DNA of 55,970 nucleotides from Streptomyces olivochromogenes (GTDB lineage: Bacteria; Actinomycetota; Actinomycetes; Streptomycetales; Streptomycetaceae). The DNA is taken from contig NZ_JADDRL010000063.1 in NCBI RefSeq assembly GCF_021538895.1, forward strand, positions 1 to 55,970. The letters are read 5' to 3'. Positions 16,116 to 24,807 of this stretch are shown here, one piece after another. The first letter of the stretch is position 1; every line of letters starts with the position of its first letter. Both the position numbers and the translations under genes were made by a program. The notes under the pieces are model-generated. The model was given only the letters and a program-made list of their open reading frames with translations. It was not told the DNA's origin and ran no database searches.

Positions 16116-17195
16116 TCAGATCAGCGTGAGTTGGGTAGGTTCGGAGGTTCCGTCGGCGGGCGCCGGTGTCGCTGCCGGTGTCGCTGCCGGTTCCGTGGCC
16201 TCCGGCGGGCGGATCCGCCGCGGCATCCCCGGGCGCGAGGGCCCGATGCCGTACTCCTGGGCCAGCTCGTGGACCTGACGGGTGATCCGGCGCTGGTACC
16301 ACTTGGGCGCGTAGGCGCCGTCCGCGTACAGCCGTTCGTAGCGGCGCACCAGGTAGGGGTGGTGCCGGCCGAGCCAGGCCATGAACCACTCCCGGGCGCC
16401 GGGCCGCAGATGCAGCACCAGCGGGGTGACGGAGGTGGCCCCGGCGGCCGCGATCGCCCGCACGGTGGCCCGCAGTTGGGCCGGGTCGTCGCCGAGGAAG
16501 GGGATCACCGGCGCCATCAGCACGCCGCAGCCGATGCCGTGCTCGCCCAGGGTCCGTACGACCTCCAGGCGCCGCTCCGGCGCGGGCGTGCCCGGCTCGA
16601 CGGTGCGCCACAGGCCCGGGTCGGTGAAGCCGACGGAGACCGAGATGCCGACGTCGGTGACCGCGGCGGCCTGCTTGAGCAGGTCGAGGTCGCGCAGGAT
16701 CAGCGTGCCCTTCGTCAGGATCGAGAAGGGGTTCGCGTGGTCGCGCAGGGCGGCGATGATGCCCGGCATCAGGCGGTAGCGGCCCTCGGCGCGCTGGTAG
16801 CAGTCGACGTTCGTGCCCATCGCGATGTGCTCGCCCTGCCAGCGGCGGGAGCCGAGCTGGCGGCGGAGCAGTTCGGGCGCGTTCACCTTGACCACGATCT
16901 GGGTGTCGAAGTCGATCCCTGTGTCGAGGTCGAGATAGCTGTGCGTCTTGCGGGCGAAGCAGTACACGCACGCGTGCGAGCAGCCCCGGTAGGGGTTGAC
17001 CGTCCAGTCGAAGGACATGCGTGAGACGCCCGGTACCCGGTTGATGATCGAGCGGGCCCGGATCTCGTGGAAGGTGATTCCGGCGAACTCGGGCGTGTCG
17101 AAGGTGCGGGTGGTGACGGCGTCCGCGCCGAACAGCGCGGCATCGGCCGCCCGGCTGTGACCGTCGGACTCCACTGTGAGGTTTTCCCAGCGCAT
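16116..17195 (-). CDS. Rv2578c-family radical SAM protein
   Basis: A 359-residue radical SAM protein of the actinobacterial Rv2578c group. The cluster-binding motif is CSHACVYC (CxxxCxxC) at about residues 77-84. It is preceded by RMSFDWTVNPYRG, which is characteristic of the family, and followed by a TIM-barrel with MGTNVDCYQ and ILTKGTLILRD. The C-terminal 40 residues are Pro/Ala/Thr-rich and not conserved. ATG at 17195 has GAGGAGG 7 nt upstream. The reaction is unknown. A LexA-type box lies 33 bp upstream, and the mycobacterial homologue is recalled as part of the DNA-damage regulon, so a repair-related role is plausible. Confidence 0.9.
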   Translation of the reverse strand: MRWENLTVESDGHSRAADAALFGADAVTTRTFDTPEFAGITFHEIRARSIINRVPGVSRMSFDWTVNPYRGCSHACVYCFARKTHSYLDLDTGIDFDTQIVVKVNAPELLRRQLGSRRWQGEHIAMGTNVDCYQRAEGRYRLMPGIIAALRDHANPFSILTKGTLILRDLDLLKQAAAVTDVGISVSVGFTDPGLWRTVEPGTPAPERRLEVVRTLGEHGIGCGVLMAPVIPFLGDDPAQLRATVRAIAAAGATSVTPLVLHLRPGAREWFMAWLGRHHPYLVRRYERLYADGAYAPKWYQRRITRQVHELAQEYGIGPSRPGMPRRIRPPEATEPAATPAATPAPADGTSEPTQLTLI

Positions 17196-17227
17196 GACGC
17201 CTCCTCGGTAGCGCTGGCCACAGAATA

Positions 17228-17239
17228 GAACATACGTTC
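17228..17239 (-). promoter_or_regulatory. LexA (SOS) box upstream of radical SAM gene
   Basis: GAACATACGTTC fits the actinobacterial/Bacillus LexA consensus GAAC-N4-GTTC exactly and is nearly palindromic in the middle. It sits next to a TATTCT -10-like hexamer (minus strand, 17222-17227). LexA bound there should repress the radical SAM gene until DNA damage. Confidence 0.7.
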
Positions 17240-17329
17240 CCATGATCGTGCGACCTCGATTTGGGCGGCCGGGTCGCGGGGTGATTGGCTTTGCCCAACC
17301 CCGAGAGTTCAGGTCCTTTAAGGAGTCCC

Positions 17330-17773
17330 ATGGCGCAGGTCGAGGCCACTACGGAGCGGGTCGTCGCGGCGGACGCGGAGAAGGTGTTCGACGCCCTCGC
17401 CGACTACAGCGGCACGCGCGCGAAGCTGCTGCCCGAGCACTTCAGCGAGTACGAGGTGCGCGAGGGCGGCGACGGCGAGGGCACCCTCGTGCACTGGAAG
17501 CTCCAGGCCACCAGCAAGCGGGTCCGCGACTGCCTCCTGGAGGTCGCCGAGCCCACCGACGGCGAGCTGGTCGAGAAGGACCGCAACTCCTCCATGGTCA
17601 CCACCTGGCGCGTCACCCCCGCCGGCGAGGGCAGCTCCCGCGTCGTGGTGACCACCACCTGGACCGGCGCCGGCGGCATCGGCGGCTTCTTCGAGCGGAC
17701 CTTCGCCCCCAAGGGCCTCGGCCGGATCTACGACGCGGTACTCGCCAAGCTCGCCGCCGAGGTCGAGAAGTAG
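17330..17773 (+). CDS. SRPBCC (START/polyketide cyclase-like) family protein
   Basis: A 147-residue single-domain SRPBCC protein, a helix-grip fold with a hydrophobic ligand cavity. The order TTERVVAADAEKVFDALADY, YEVREGGDGEGT, VVTTTWTGAGG and the long C-terminal helix ending LAAEVEK is typical. The ligand is not known. ATG at 17330 follows AAGGAG with 5-nt spacing, a strong start. The region upstream is shared with the divergent radical SAM gene, so the LexA box could in principle affect both. Confidence 0.85.
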   Translation: MAQVEATTERVVAADAEKVFDALADYSGTRAKLLPEHFSEYEVREGGDGEGTLVHWKLQATSKRVRDCLLEVAEPTDGELVEKDRNSSMVTTWRVTPAGEGSSRVVVTTTWTGAGGIGGFFERTFAPKGLGRIYDAVLAKLAAEVEK

Positions 17774-17945
17774 CCCAAAGGGCAATCGGGGAAGGCGCGT
17801 TGATCCCCTCACCGGTTCGAGTGGATCTCCGCGCCGACCGCCCTCGTGCCGTAACTCGTCGTGCCTGCCCGCAGTTGTCGATTTGCGCGTGATACGCGTG
17901 GATTTAGGCGGAAATCGTGCGGCAGCGCGACGAGGGGAGCGGTAC

Positions 17946-20378
17946 GTGGGCGGGACGACCCTGGTGCAGTACGAGCCGGTGGTGGCGCCACCTCCTGAGG
18001 CCCCCGTCCCGCCGGCCGGGCCGGCCGGTGAACTCGGCGCGCGCCGGATCGTGTTGGTCTTCTTCGCGCTGATGCTCGCGCTGCTGCTGGCCGCCTTGGA
18101 CCAGATGATCGTCGCCACCGCGCTGCCGAGGATCGTCGGCGAGCTGCACGGCCTGGACCGGATGTCCTGGGCGATCACCGCGTACCTGCTCACGGCCACC
18201 GTGGGACTGCCGGTCTACGGCAAACTCGGCGACCTGATCGGCCGCAAGGGCGTCTTCCAGTTCGCGATCCTCGTCTTCGTCATCGGCTCGGCGCTGGCCG
18301 GGCGGGCGCACAGCATGGACCAGCTGATCGCCTTCCGCGCGGTCCAGGGCGTCGGCGCGGGCGGACTCATGATCGGCGTGCAGGCGATCATCGCGGACAT
18401 CGTGCCGCCCCGCCGGCGCGGTCGCTTCCTCGGCCTGATCGGCGCCGCGTTCGGCCTCGCCTCGGTCGCCGGACCGCTGCTCGGCGGCTACTTCACCGAC
18501 CACCTCTCCTGGCGCTGGTGCTTCTACGTCAACGTGCCCTTCGGGCTGGTCACCCTGGCCGTCGTCACGCTGGTGCTGAAACTCCCCAAGCCCGCCGTCC
18601 GCGGCCCGCTCGACCTGCTCGGCATCCTGCTGCTCGCGGCGGCCTCCACCTGCCTGGTGCTGCTCACCAGTTGGGGCGGCACCGAGTACGCCTGGGACTC
18701 GCGCCCGATCCTCGGCCTCGGCGCGGGCGCGCTCGCCGCCACCGTCCTCTTCCTCGCCGCCGAGCACCGCGCCGCCGAACCCCTCATCCCGCTCCGGCTG
18801 TTCAGGGACTCCGTCTTCGTCGTCACCGGACTGGTGGGCCTGGTCATCGGCGTCGCCCTGTTCGGCGCCGCCAGCTATCTGCCCACCTTCCTGCAGATGG
18901 TCGACGGCGCCTCCGCCACCGAGTCCGGCCTGCTGATGCTGCCCATGATGGCCGGGATCGTCGGCGCCTCGATCGTCGCCGGACAGCTCATCACCCACAC
19001 CGGCCGCTACAAGGTCTTCCCGGTCCTCGGCGGACTGCTCTCCGCCATCGGCATGTGGCTGCTGTCCCGGCTCGCCGTCGACACGCCCCGGCTGCACTAC
19101 AGCATCTGGATGGCCGTCCTCGGCGCCGGCATCGGCATGGTGATGCCCGTCCTGATCCTCGCCGTGCAGAACTCCGTCCGCCCCGCCGACCTCGGCACCG
19201 CCACCAGCGCCAACAACTACTTCCGGCAGATCGGCGGCAGCGTCGGCGCCGCCGTCTTCGGCACCCTCTTCGCCGGCCGGCTCGCCGACGCCCTGCGCGA
19301 CCGTCTTCCCGCGCGCGCGGGCACCCGGCTCCCGGACCCCGAGTCCCTCACCCCGCGGCTCGTCCACGCGCTGCCCCCGGAGCTGCGCGACGCCTACATC
19401 CGCGCCTACGCCGACGCGATGCCCCGGATCTTCCTCTACCTCGTCCCGGTGCTCGTCCTCGGCCTGCTCATCGCCTTCTTCCTCAAGGAGAAACCCCTGG
19501 TGTCCCACAACACCCCCGTCACCGACCAGGAGACCGTGCCGGGCAACGCCGCCATCCCGCAGGCCCGCCCCCAGCCTTCGGCCGGGGGGACCCCTCTCTC
19601 TCCTCGCTCGCCCCTCGCCGCCGGAAGCCCCGTCTGCGGGACGGTGCAGCACCCCGACGGGACCGTGGTGCCCCGCGCCGCCCTCACCCTCATCGACGTC
19701 GCCGGGCAGCAGATCGGGCGGGGCGCCAGCGGCGAGGACGGGCGGTACGCGCTGTCCACGCCCGGCTCCGGGTCGTACGTGCTGATCGCCGCGGCCGGCG
19801 GCCACCAGCCGCAGGCGGTCTCGGTGACCGTCGGCGAGCGGCCCGTCGAGCTCGACGTCGTCCTCGGCGGCGCCGGACGCCTCGCGGGCACCGTGCTCAC
19901 CGCCGACGGCTCGCCCGTCCGGGACGCCACCGTCACGCTCACCAACGTGCACGGCGAGGTCGTCGCGAGCACCCGCAGCGGGCGCGAGGGCGGCTATGTC
20001 ATCACCGAGCTGGTGGCCGGGGAGTACACCCTCGCCGCCAGCGCGCCCGCGTTCCGCCCGGCCGCCCTGCCCGTCACCGTGCAGGCGTCCCGGGAGACCC
20101 GGCAGGACGTCGAACTCGCGGGCGGCGCCCTGCTGCGCGGGACCGTGCGGGCCGGTGGCGGACGGCCCGTCCAGGACGCGCGGGTGACCCTGCTCGACGC
20201 GGCCGGCAACGTCGTGGACACGCTCACCACGGGCTCCGACGGTACGTTCCGGTTCGTCGACCTCTCCTCCGGCGAGTACACCGTGATCGCGGCCGGATAC
20301 CCGCCGGTGGCCACGGTTCTGCACGTGGCGGGCGGCGGACGCACGGAACGGGACCTGCTGCTGGGGCACGACGACTGA
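17946..20378 (+). CDS. DHA2-type MFS transporter fused to three carboxypeptidase-regulatory-like domains
   Basis: An 810-residue fusion. Residues about 38-525 are a 14-helix DHA2 drug:H+ antiporter-type MFS permease (ALDQMIVATALPRIV in helix 1, YGKLGDLIGRKG in loop 2-3, GPLLGGYF in helix 5). After a linker of roughly 60 residues come three Ig-like CarboxypepD_reg domains (about 588-660, 664-735 and 740-808). Each starts with a GTV/GTVL strand and contains V-DATVTL-type and GEYTLAA-type blocks. The linker includes a Pro/Ser-rich segment encoded by a palindromic DNA element (19568-19588). GTG at 17946 was preferred because GAGGGGAGC precedes it; an upstream TTG (17883) is possible. Export of a lipophilic compound is likely; the substrate is unknown. 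Confidence 0.88.
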   Translation: MGGTTLVQYEPVVAPPPEAPVPPAGPAGELGARRIVLVFFALMLALLLAALDQMIVATALPRIVGELHGLDRMSWAITAYLLTATVGLPVYGKLGDLIGRKGVFQFAILVFVIGSALAGRAHSMDQLIAFRAVQGVGAGGLMIGVQAIIADIVPPRRRGRFLGLIGAAFGLASVAGPLLGGYFTDHLSWRWCFYVNVPFGLVTLAVVTLVLKLPKPAVRGPLDLLGILLLAAASTCLVLLTSWGGTEYAWDSRPILGLGAGALAATVLFLAAEHRAAEPLIPLRLFRDSVFVVTGLVGLVIGVALFGAASYLPTFLQMVDGASATESGLLMLPMMAGIVGASIVAGQLITHTGRYKVFPVLGGLLSAIGMWLLSRLAVDTPRLHYSIWMAVLGAGIGMVMPVLILAVQNSVRPADLGTATSANNYFRQIGGSVGAAVFGTLFAGRLADALRDRLPARAGTRLPDPESLTPRLVHALPPELRDAYIRAYADAMPRIFLYLVPVLVLGLLIAFFLKEKPLVSHNTPVTDQETVPGNAAIPQARPQPSAGGTPLSPRSPLAAGSPVCGTVQHPDGTVVPRAALTLIDVAGQQIGRGASGEDGRYALSTPGSGSYVLIAAAGGHQPQAVSVTVGERPVELDVVLGGAGRLAGTVLTADGSPVRDATVTLTNVHGEVVASTRSGREGGYVITELVAGEYTLAASAPAFRPAALPVTVQASRETRQDVELAGGALLRGTVRAGGGRPVQDARVTLLDAAGNVVDTLTTGSDGTFRFVDLSSGEYTVIAAGYPPVATVLHVAGGGRTERDLLLGHDD
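19568..19588. repeat. Palindromic GC-rich element within the MFS fusion linker
   Basis: CCCCC and GGGGG flank an inner GCC-TTC-GGC hairpin with one mismatch, followed by ACCCC and a pyrimidine-rich run (CTCTCTCTCC). Motifs of this kind recur widely in Streptomyces DNA, mostly between genes. Here it is read in frame as part of the linker between the permease and the C-terminal domains. Confidence 0.5.
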
Positions 20379-20551
20379 CGCAGCCTGACGCAGCAACCGG
20401 CTCACCGCCCTCGCGGGGCGCGGACCTGCGGGCCGAGGCGATCAAGTGAAACCAATTCCAGGATTGCCACACATCGCAACCGGACGTCCCCGTACGGTAG
20501 TGACGGGCGGCACAGATCTATGCGGAGCCGTGGGGAGAGAGGGCCTTGGCC

Positions 20552-23029
20552 ATGGACCGTGGCAACGAGAGGGACGTACCTCCCAGCCGCGGAGCTGGGG
20601 ACGGCGCGGGGGACGCCGCGACGGCCGGGCGTATCCCGCTGGCCGTCGTCGTCGTGGACCGGGACGGTCTGGTGTCCCATTGGAGCAGCGGCGCACGCCG
20701 GCTGTTCGGCGTGACGAGGGAGGACGCCGTGGGGCGTCCGGCGGGCGATCTGCTGCCGGTCTCCGGCGCGCTGCCCGACGGCCTCGACGCCGAACCGCGG
20801 CCGGACGCCTACGGACCCTACGAGGCGTACGACGGCCTGGGCCCCGATCTCGAGGCCTCGCTCGGCGGACGGACCGCCTACGCGACGGCGGGCCGGGCCC
20901 GGATCTCCGAAGACTCCAAGGACCGGGACGAGACCCGGCTCGACGTCCTGTGGTGGGCCTATCCGCTGGTCGGCCCCGGGCCCGAACGGCTGCTGGTGCT
21001 CGTCGCCGACGCCGCGCGACTGCGCGTCGAGCGCGGCTACACGGAGGAGGCCGTCGAGCGGATCGCGCCCGGCTTCGCCCGCTACACCGAGCTGCCCGCG
21101 TTCGACGAACTCGCCCGTCGGCTGCCCGAGATCCTGCCCAACATGGGCCCGGGCCTGAGCGGCCGCATCGTCTCCCAGGTGCTTGAACTAGGGTACCCCG
21201 TCCTGGAGTTCAGTCAGTACGACCGGGTGCCGGTGACACCCGACTGGGGCGTGCCGCGCCGCGCGGGACGCCCGCGCCCGCACACCGTGCCGCAGCAGCG
21301 GACCGCGGTCGACGTCCCGGTCGGCGCCGAGCACGACCTGGAGTACGTGGCCGTGCGCGAGCGGCTGGAGTTCCTCAACGAGGTCAGCTCCGGCATCGGT
21401 TCCTCGCTGGACCTGGGGGAGACCATCCGCGAGGTGACCAGCGCCGCCGTGCCCCGCTTCGCGGACTTCGCCGGCACCCATCTGCGTTCGGCGGTGCTGG
21501 CGGGCGAGGGCTTCCCGGACGGCCCGCCGGACGCGACGACCGTGATGCACCGCGTCTGGGTCGAGCACAACGACGAACCCGGCCGCTGGGACGACACCGT
21601 GCCGGTCGGCGAGACCTTCGCCTTCCCCGAACACACCCCGTTCTTCCAGTGCATGGTCACCGGCGAGCCGGTCCTCATCCCGAGGATCAGCGAGGAACTC
21701 GGCAACCGCATCTCCGGCGAGTTCGAGAAGCGCGACCTCAGGCCGCTGATCAACGGCCGCTCCCTGCTGATCGTCCCGCTCAAGGCGCGCAACGTCGTCC
21801 TTGGTTTCATGGTGCTGATGCGCCGCCCGGACCGCGAACCCTTCGACGGCATGGACCGCACCACGGGCGCCGAACTCGCCGCCCGGGCCGGTCTCGTGCT
21901 GGACAACGCCCGCATGTACACGTACCAGGAGAACGTCGCCGAGACCCTCCAGGACAGCATGCTGCCGCAGGTGAGCCCGCGCATGGCCGGGTGCGACGTC
22001 GCCACCCGGTATCTGCCGGGCACCCGGCTCGGCCGGATCGGCGGCGACTGGTTCGACACCATCAAGCTGCCCGGCTCGCGCACCGCGCTCGTGGTCGGCG
22101 ACGTCATGGGCCACGGCCTCAACGCGGCCGCCATGATGGGCCAGTTGCGCACCGCCGTGCAGACCATGGCCACCATGGAGACGCCGCCCGCGCAACTGCT
22201 GCGCAACCTCGACGACCTGGCCCGGCGGCTCGGCGAGAACTACCTCGCCACCTGCCTGTACGCGGTGTACGACCCGATCCGCGGCGAAGTGCAGCTCTCC
22301 AACGCCGGACACATCCCGCCCGTCCTGGTGCGGGCCGAGGACGGCCGCAGCGAACTGCTCGACCTGCCGACCGGCGCCCCGATAGGAGTGGGTGGCGTCG
22401 CCTTCGAGTCCGCCGTCGTCCGGGTCTCGCCCGGGGACCGGCTGGTGCTGTGCACCGACGGACTGGTCGAGGTGCGCGGGGCCGACATCGGCGACGGACT
22501 CGCCGCGCTCTGCGAGTCCGCCGCGCACCCCGCGGCCTCGATGGACGCCGCCTGCGACACGATCATCCGGGCCCTCAACACGCACGGCGGACGCAAGGAC
22601 GACGTCGCGCTGCTCATGGCCCGGCTCAACGGCATCCCGGCCGGCCATGTCGCCGAGTGGCAACTGGCCCGGGACGCACGCGAGGTGGGCCAGGCCCGTC
22701 GACTGGTCCGCGCACAACTGCTGGAGTGGGGACTGTACGACGCCGTGGACACGGCGGAGTTGTTGGTCAGCGAGGTCGTCTCCAATGCCGTACGGCACGG
22801 CGGCGGTGACTCGATCGGGCTGCGGCTGGTGCGCACCGACGCGCTGCTGTGCGAGGTCACGGACGACGAACCGGCACTGCCCACCCTGCTCGGCGCGGGT
22901 ACCCACGACGAGTCGGGCCGCGGTCTGCGCGTGGTCAGCCGGCTGGCCCGCGAATGGGGCGCCAGCGCCTCCGGACACCACAAGACCGTCTGGTTCGAGC
23001 AGGCCCTGACGCCGTCCCGCGGGTTCTGA
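20552..23029 (+). CDS. PAS-GAF-SpoIIE phosphatase with C-terminal anti-sigma-type HATPase domain
   Basis: An 825-residue signalling protein. An N-terminal PAS-like sensor (about 25-100; VVVDRDGLVSHWSSGARRLF) is followed by a GAF domain (about 280-440), a PP2C/SpoIIE serine phosphatase (about 465-660) and an RsbW-like HATPase (about 680-820). Phosphatase motifs are GGDWFDT, VVGDVMGHG and CTDGLVE. HATPase motifs are SEVVSNAVRHGG and SGRGLRVV. Such proteins control partner-switching: the phosphatase dephosphorylates an anti-anti-sigma factor and the kinase domain can phosphorylate it or bind a sigma factor. No PAS cofactor ligand was identified. ATG at 20552 follows GGAGAGAGGG; TTG at 20546 is an alternative start. 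Confidence 0.9.
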   Translation: MDRGNERDVPPSRGAGDGAGDAATAGRIPLAVVVVDRDGLVSHWSSGARRLFGVTREDAVGRPAGDLLPVSGALPDGLDAEPRPDAYGPYEAYDGLGPDLEASLGGRTAYATAGRARISEDSKDRDETRLDVLWWAYPLVGPGPERLLVLVADAARLRVERGYTEEAVERIAPGFARYTELPAFDELARRLPEILPNMGPGLSGRIVSQVLELGYPVLEFSQYDRVPVTPDWGVPRRAGRPRPHTVPQQRTAVDVPVGAEHDLEYVAVRERLEFLNEVSSGIGSSLDLGETIREVTSAAVPRFADFAGTHLRSAVLAGEGFPDGPPDATTVMHRVWVEHNDEPGRWDDTVPVGETFAFPEHTPFFQCMVTGEPVLIPRISEELGNRISGEFEKRDLRPLINGRSLLIVPLKARNVVLGFMVLMRRPDREPFDGMDRTTGAELAARAGLVLDNARMYTYQENVAETLQDSMLPQVSPRMAGCDVATRYLPGTRLGRIGGDWFDTIKLPGSRTALVVGDVMGHGLNAAAMMGQLRTAVQTMATMETPPAQLLRNLDDLARRLGENYLATCLYAVYDPIRGEVQLSNAGHIPPVLVRAEDGRSELLDLPTGAPIGVGGVAFESAVVRVSPGDRLVLCTDGLVEVRGADIGDGLAALCESAAHPAASMDAACDTIIRALNTHGGRKDDVALLMARLNGIPAGHVAEWQLARDAREVGQARRLVRAQLLEWGLYDAVDTAELLVSEVVSNAVRHGGGDSIGLRLVRTDALLCEVTDDEPALPTLLGAGTHDESGRGLRVVSRLAREWGASASGHHKTVWFEQALTPSRGF

Positions 23030-23165
23030 CAGGGGCGCGCGGAGCGTGTGCGCGCGCCTCCTGGCGTGCGCTGGCCGGAACTTCTGGTGAAGGAGGGCGC
23101 CTTCCTCTTGCCGTGCCCCCCGGGACCGCGATACTCCGAGCACGGAACCGACTTGGGGAGCGGGC

Positions 23166-23909
23166 ATGAACATTTCGGAGGACTACCGCAATGCCTGGGA
23201 GAGCTTTTGGCGGGATATCTCGGACGCGCCGGGTGAGGCGATCTGGGACTCGGATCCGTCGCTGACCGCCGTACCGCACAGCGAGTTGCTGCTGCCGTTC
23301 GCGGACACCACGCGCACCATCGTCGACCTCGGCTGTGGCAACGGCACACAGACGCGCTATCTCGCCAGCCGGTTCGCGCGCGCCGTCGGCGTCGACCTCT
23401 CGCACGCAGCCATCGAGCACGCCCGCCGCGCGGCCGCCGATGACGCCGGCGACGAGGCCGTCGAGTTCGAGCAGCTCGACCTGACCGACGCCGAGGCCGT
23501 GCGTGCCCTGCACGGCCGCGTCGGCGACAGCCACGTGTACATGCGTGCGGTCATCCACCAGAGTGAACCGCAGGCGCGCGCCCTGGTGGCCGGGGCGGTC
23601 GCCGAGATCATCGGCTCCGGGGGCCGGGCCTTCGTCGTCGAACTGACCTCGGGCTCGCGCCAGGTGCTGCGCCGCGCGGCGGCCGACCCGGACGGGCCGC
23701 CGCCCAAGCTGCGCCGGGTGTTCCACCACGGGCTCAAGCCGGCCGAAGCGGAGGACGAGGAGATCCCGAAGCTGCTGCGCGAGGCCGGACTCGACATCCT
23801 CGCCACCGGTGAGACGACCCTGCCGCAGACGGAGTACCTGTCGGACGGCACCCGCATAGACCTGCCCGCACGCTGGTTCGTCCTGGCGGGCGTCGGCGCG
23901 GCAGGCTGA
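23166..23909 (+). CDS. Class I SAM-dependent methyltransferase
   Basis: A 247-residue Rossmann-fold methyltransferase. Motif I is IVDLGCGNGTQTR (about 52-64), the acidic residue after strand 2 lies in AVGVDLS, and FEQLDLTD is the motif II region. Strand 4 is replaced by DSHVYMRAVIHQ. The substrate is unknown. ATG at 23166 follows GGGGAGC with 5-nt spacing. It lies 136 bp after the phosphatase gene on the same strand. Confidence 0.85.
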   Translation: MNISEDYRNAWESFWRDISDAPGEAIWDSDPSLTAVPHSELLLPFADTTRTIVDLGCGNGTQTRYLASRFARAVGVDLSHAAIEHARRAAADDAGDEAVEFEQLDLTDAEAVRALHGRVGDSHVYMRAVIHQSEPQARALVAGAVAEIIGSGGRAFVVELTSGSRQVLRRAAADPDGPPPKLRRVFHHGLKPAEAEDEEIPKLLREAGLDILATGETTLPQTEYLSDGTRIDLPARWFVLAGVGAAG

Positions 23910-23973
23910 GCGACGGCGCGGCCGGGAGCGCGGTCCTGGTCCGAGGGTGGCGCACCGCGTAGCGTGCGGTTTT

Positions 23974-24807
23974 ATGAAAATCCTCATCAGTGCGGACATG
24001 GAGGGGGCCACGGGCGTCACCTGGCCGGCCGATGTGCTGCCCGGGACGCCCCAGTGGGAGCGGTGCCGGGCGATGTTCACCTCGGACGTCGATGCCGCGG
24101 TGCGGGGGTTCTACGACGGCGGCGCCGACGAGGTCGTGGTCAACGAGGCCCACTGGACCATGCGCAACCTGCTGCTGGAGCGGCTGGACGAGCGGGCGGC
24201 GATGCTCACCGGGCGGCACAAGTCGCTGTCCATGGTGGAGGGCGTGCAGCACGGGGACGTGGACGGCCTCGCGTTCGTCGGCTACCACGCGGGCGCCGGC
24301 ATGGAGGGCGTCCTCGCCCACACCTACCTCGCGAACTCCATCACCGGGGTGTGGCTGAACGACGTACGGGCCAGCGAGGGGCTGCTCAACGCGCACGTGG
24401 CCGCCGAGTACGGGGTGCCCGTCGTGCTCGTCACCGGGGACGACGTGGCCTGCGAGGACGCGCTCGGGTACGCGCCGGAGGCGCTCAAGGTCGCGGTGAA
24501 GGACCATGTGTCGCGCTACGCGGCGGTGTGCCGTACGCCGGCCAGGACCGCCGCCGACATCCGCGCGGCGGCGAAGGAGGCGGCCGCGCTGGCGGTGCGT
24601 CAGGAGCCGGTCGCCGGGGGCCCGTTCACCATCGCGCTGGAGTTCGACGCCGAGCACCTCGCGCTCGCCGCCACCGTGGTGCCGGGCGTGGAGCGGATCG
24701 GGGAGCGGAGGGTGGCGTACACCAACGGCACCATGTACGAGGGGATCCGGACCTTCAAGGCGGTCACCACGATCGTCTCGGCCGCCGTGGAGGAGCAGTA
24801 TGGCTGA
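23974..24807 (+). CDS. M55-family D-aminopeptidase (DppA-like)
   Basis: A 277-residue zinc aminopeptidase of family M55, which removes D-amino acids such as D-Ala from peptides. The N-terminal KILISADMEGATGVT carries the conserved Asp/Glu zinc ligands (D8, E10). NEAHWTMRNL includes a conserved His, VGYHAGAG another His ligand, and NDVRASE, VTGDDVACED and TNGTMYEGI complete the fold. ATG at 23974 is preceded by TAGCGT 8 nt upstream, which suggests a leaderless mRNA. It overlaps the next peptidase gene by 8 bp. Confidence 0.9.
   Translation: MKILISADMEGATGVTWPADVLPGTPQWERCRAMFTSDVDAAVRGFYDGGADEVVVNEAHWTMRNLLLERLDERAAMLTGRHKSLSMVEGVQHGDVDGLAFVGYHAGAGMEGVLAHTYLANSITGVWLNDVRASEGLLNAHVAAEYGVPVVLVTGDDVACEDALGYAPEALKVAVKDHVSRYAAVCRTPARTAADIRAAAKEAAALAVRQEPVAGGPFTIALEFDAEHLALAATVVPGVERIGERRVAYTNGTMYEGIRTFKAVTTIVSAAVEEQYG

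Noticed and set aside
17904..20405. 833-codon minus-strand frame opposite the MFS fusion gene
   Set aside because: It is an antisense shadow. The plus strand encodes recognisable transporter helices and conserved motifs over the full length.
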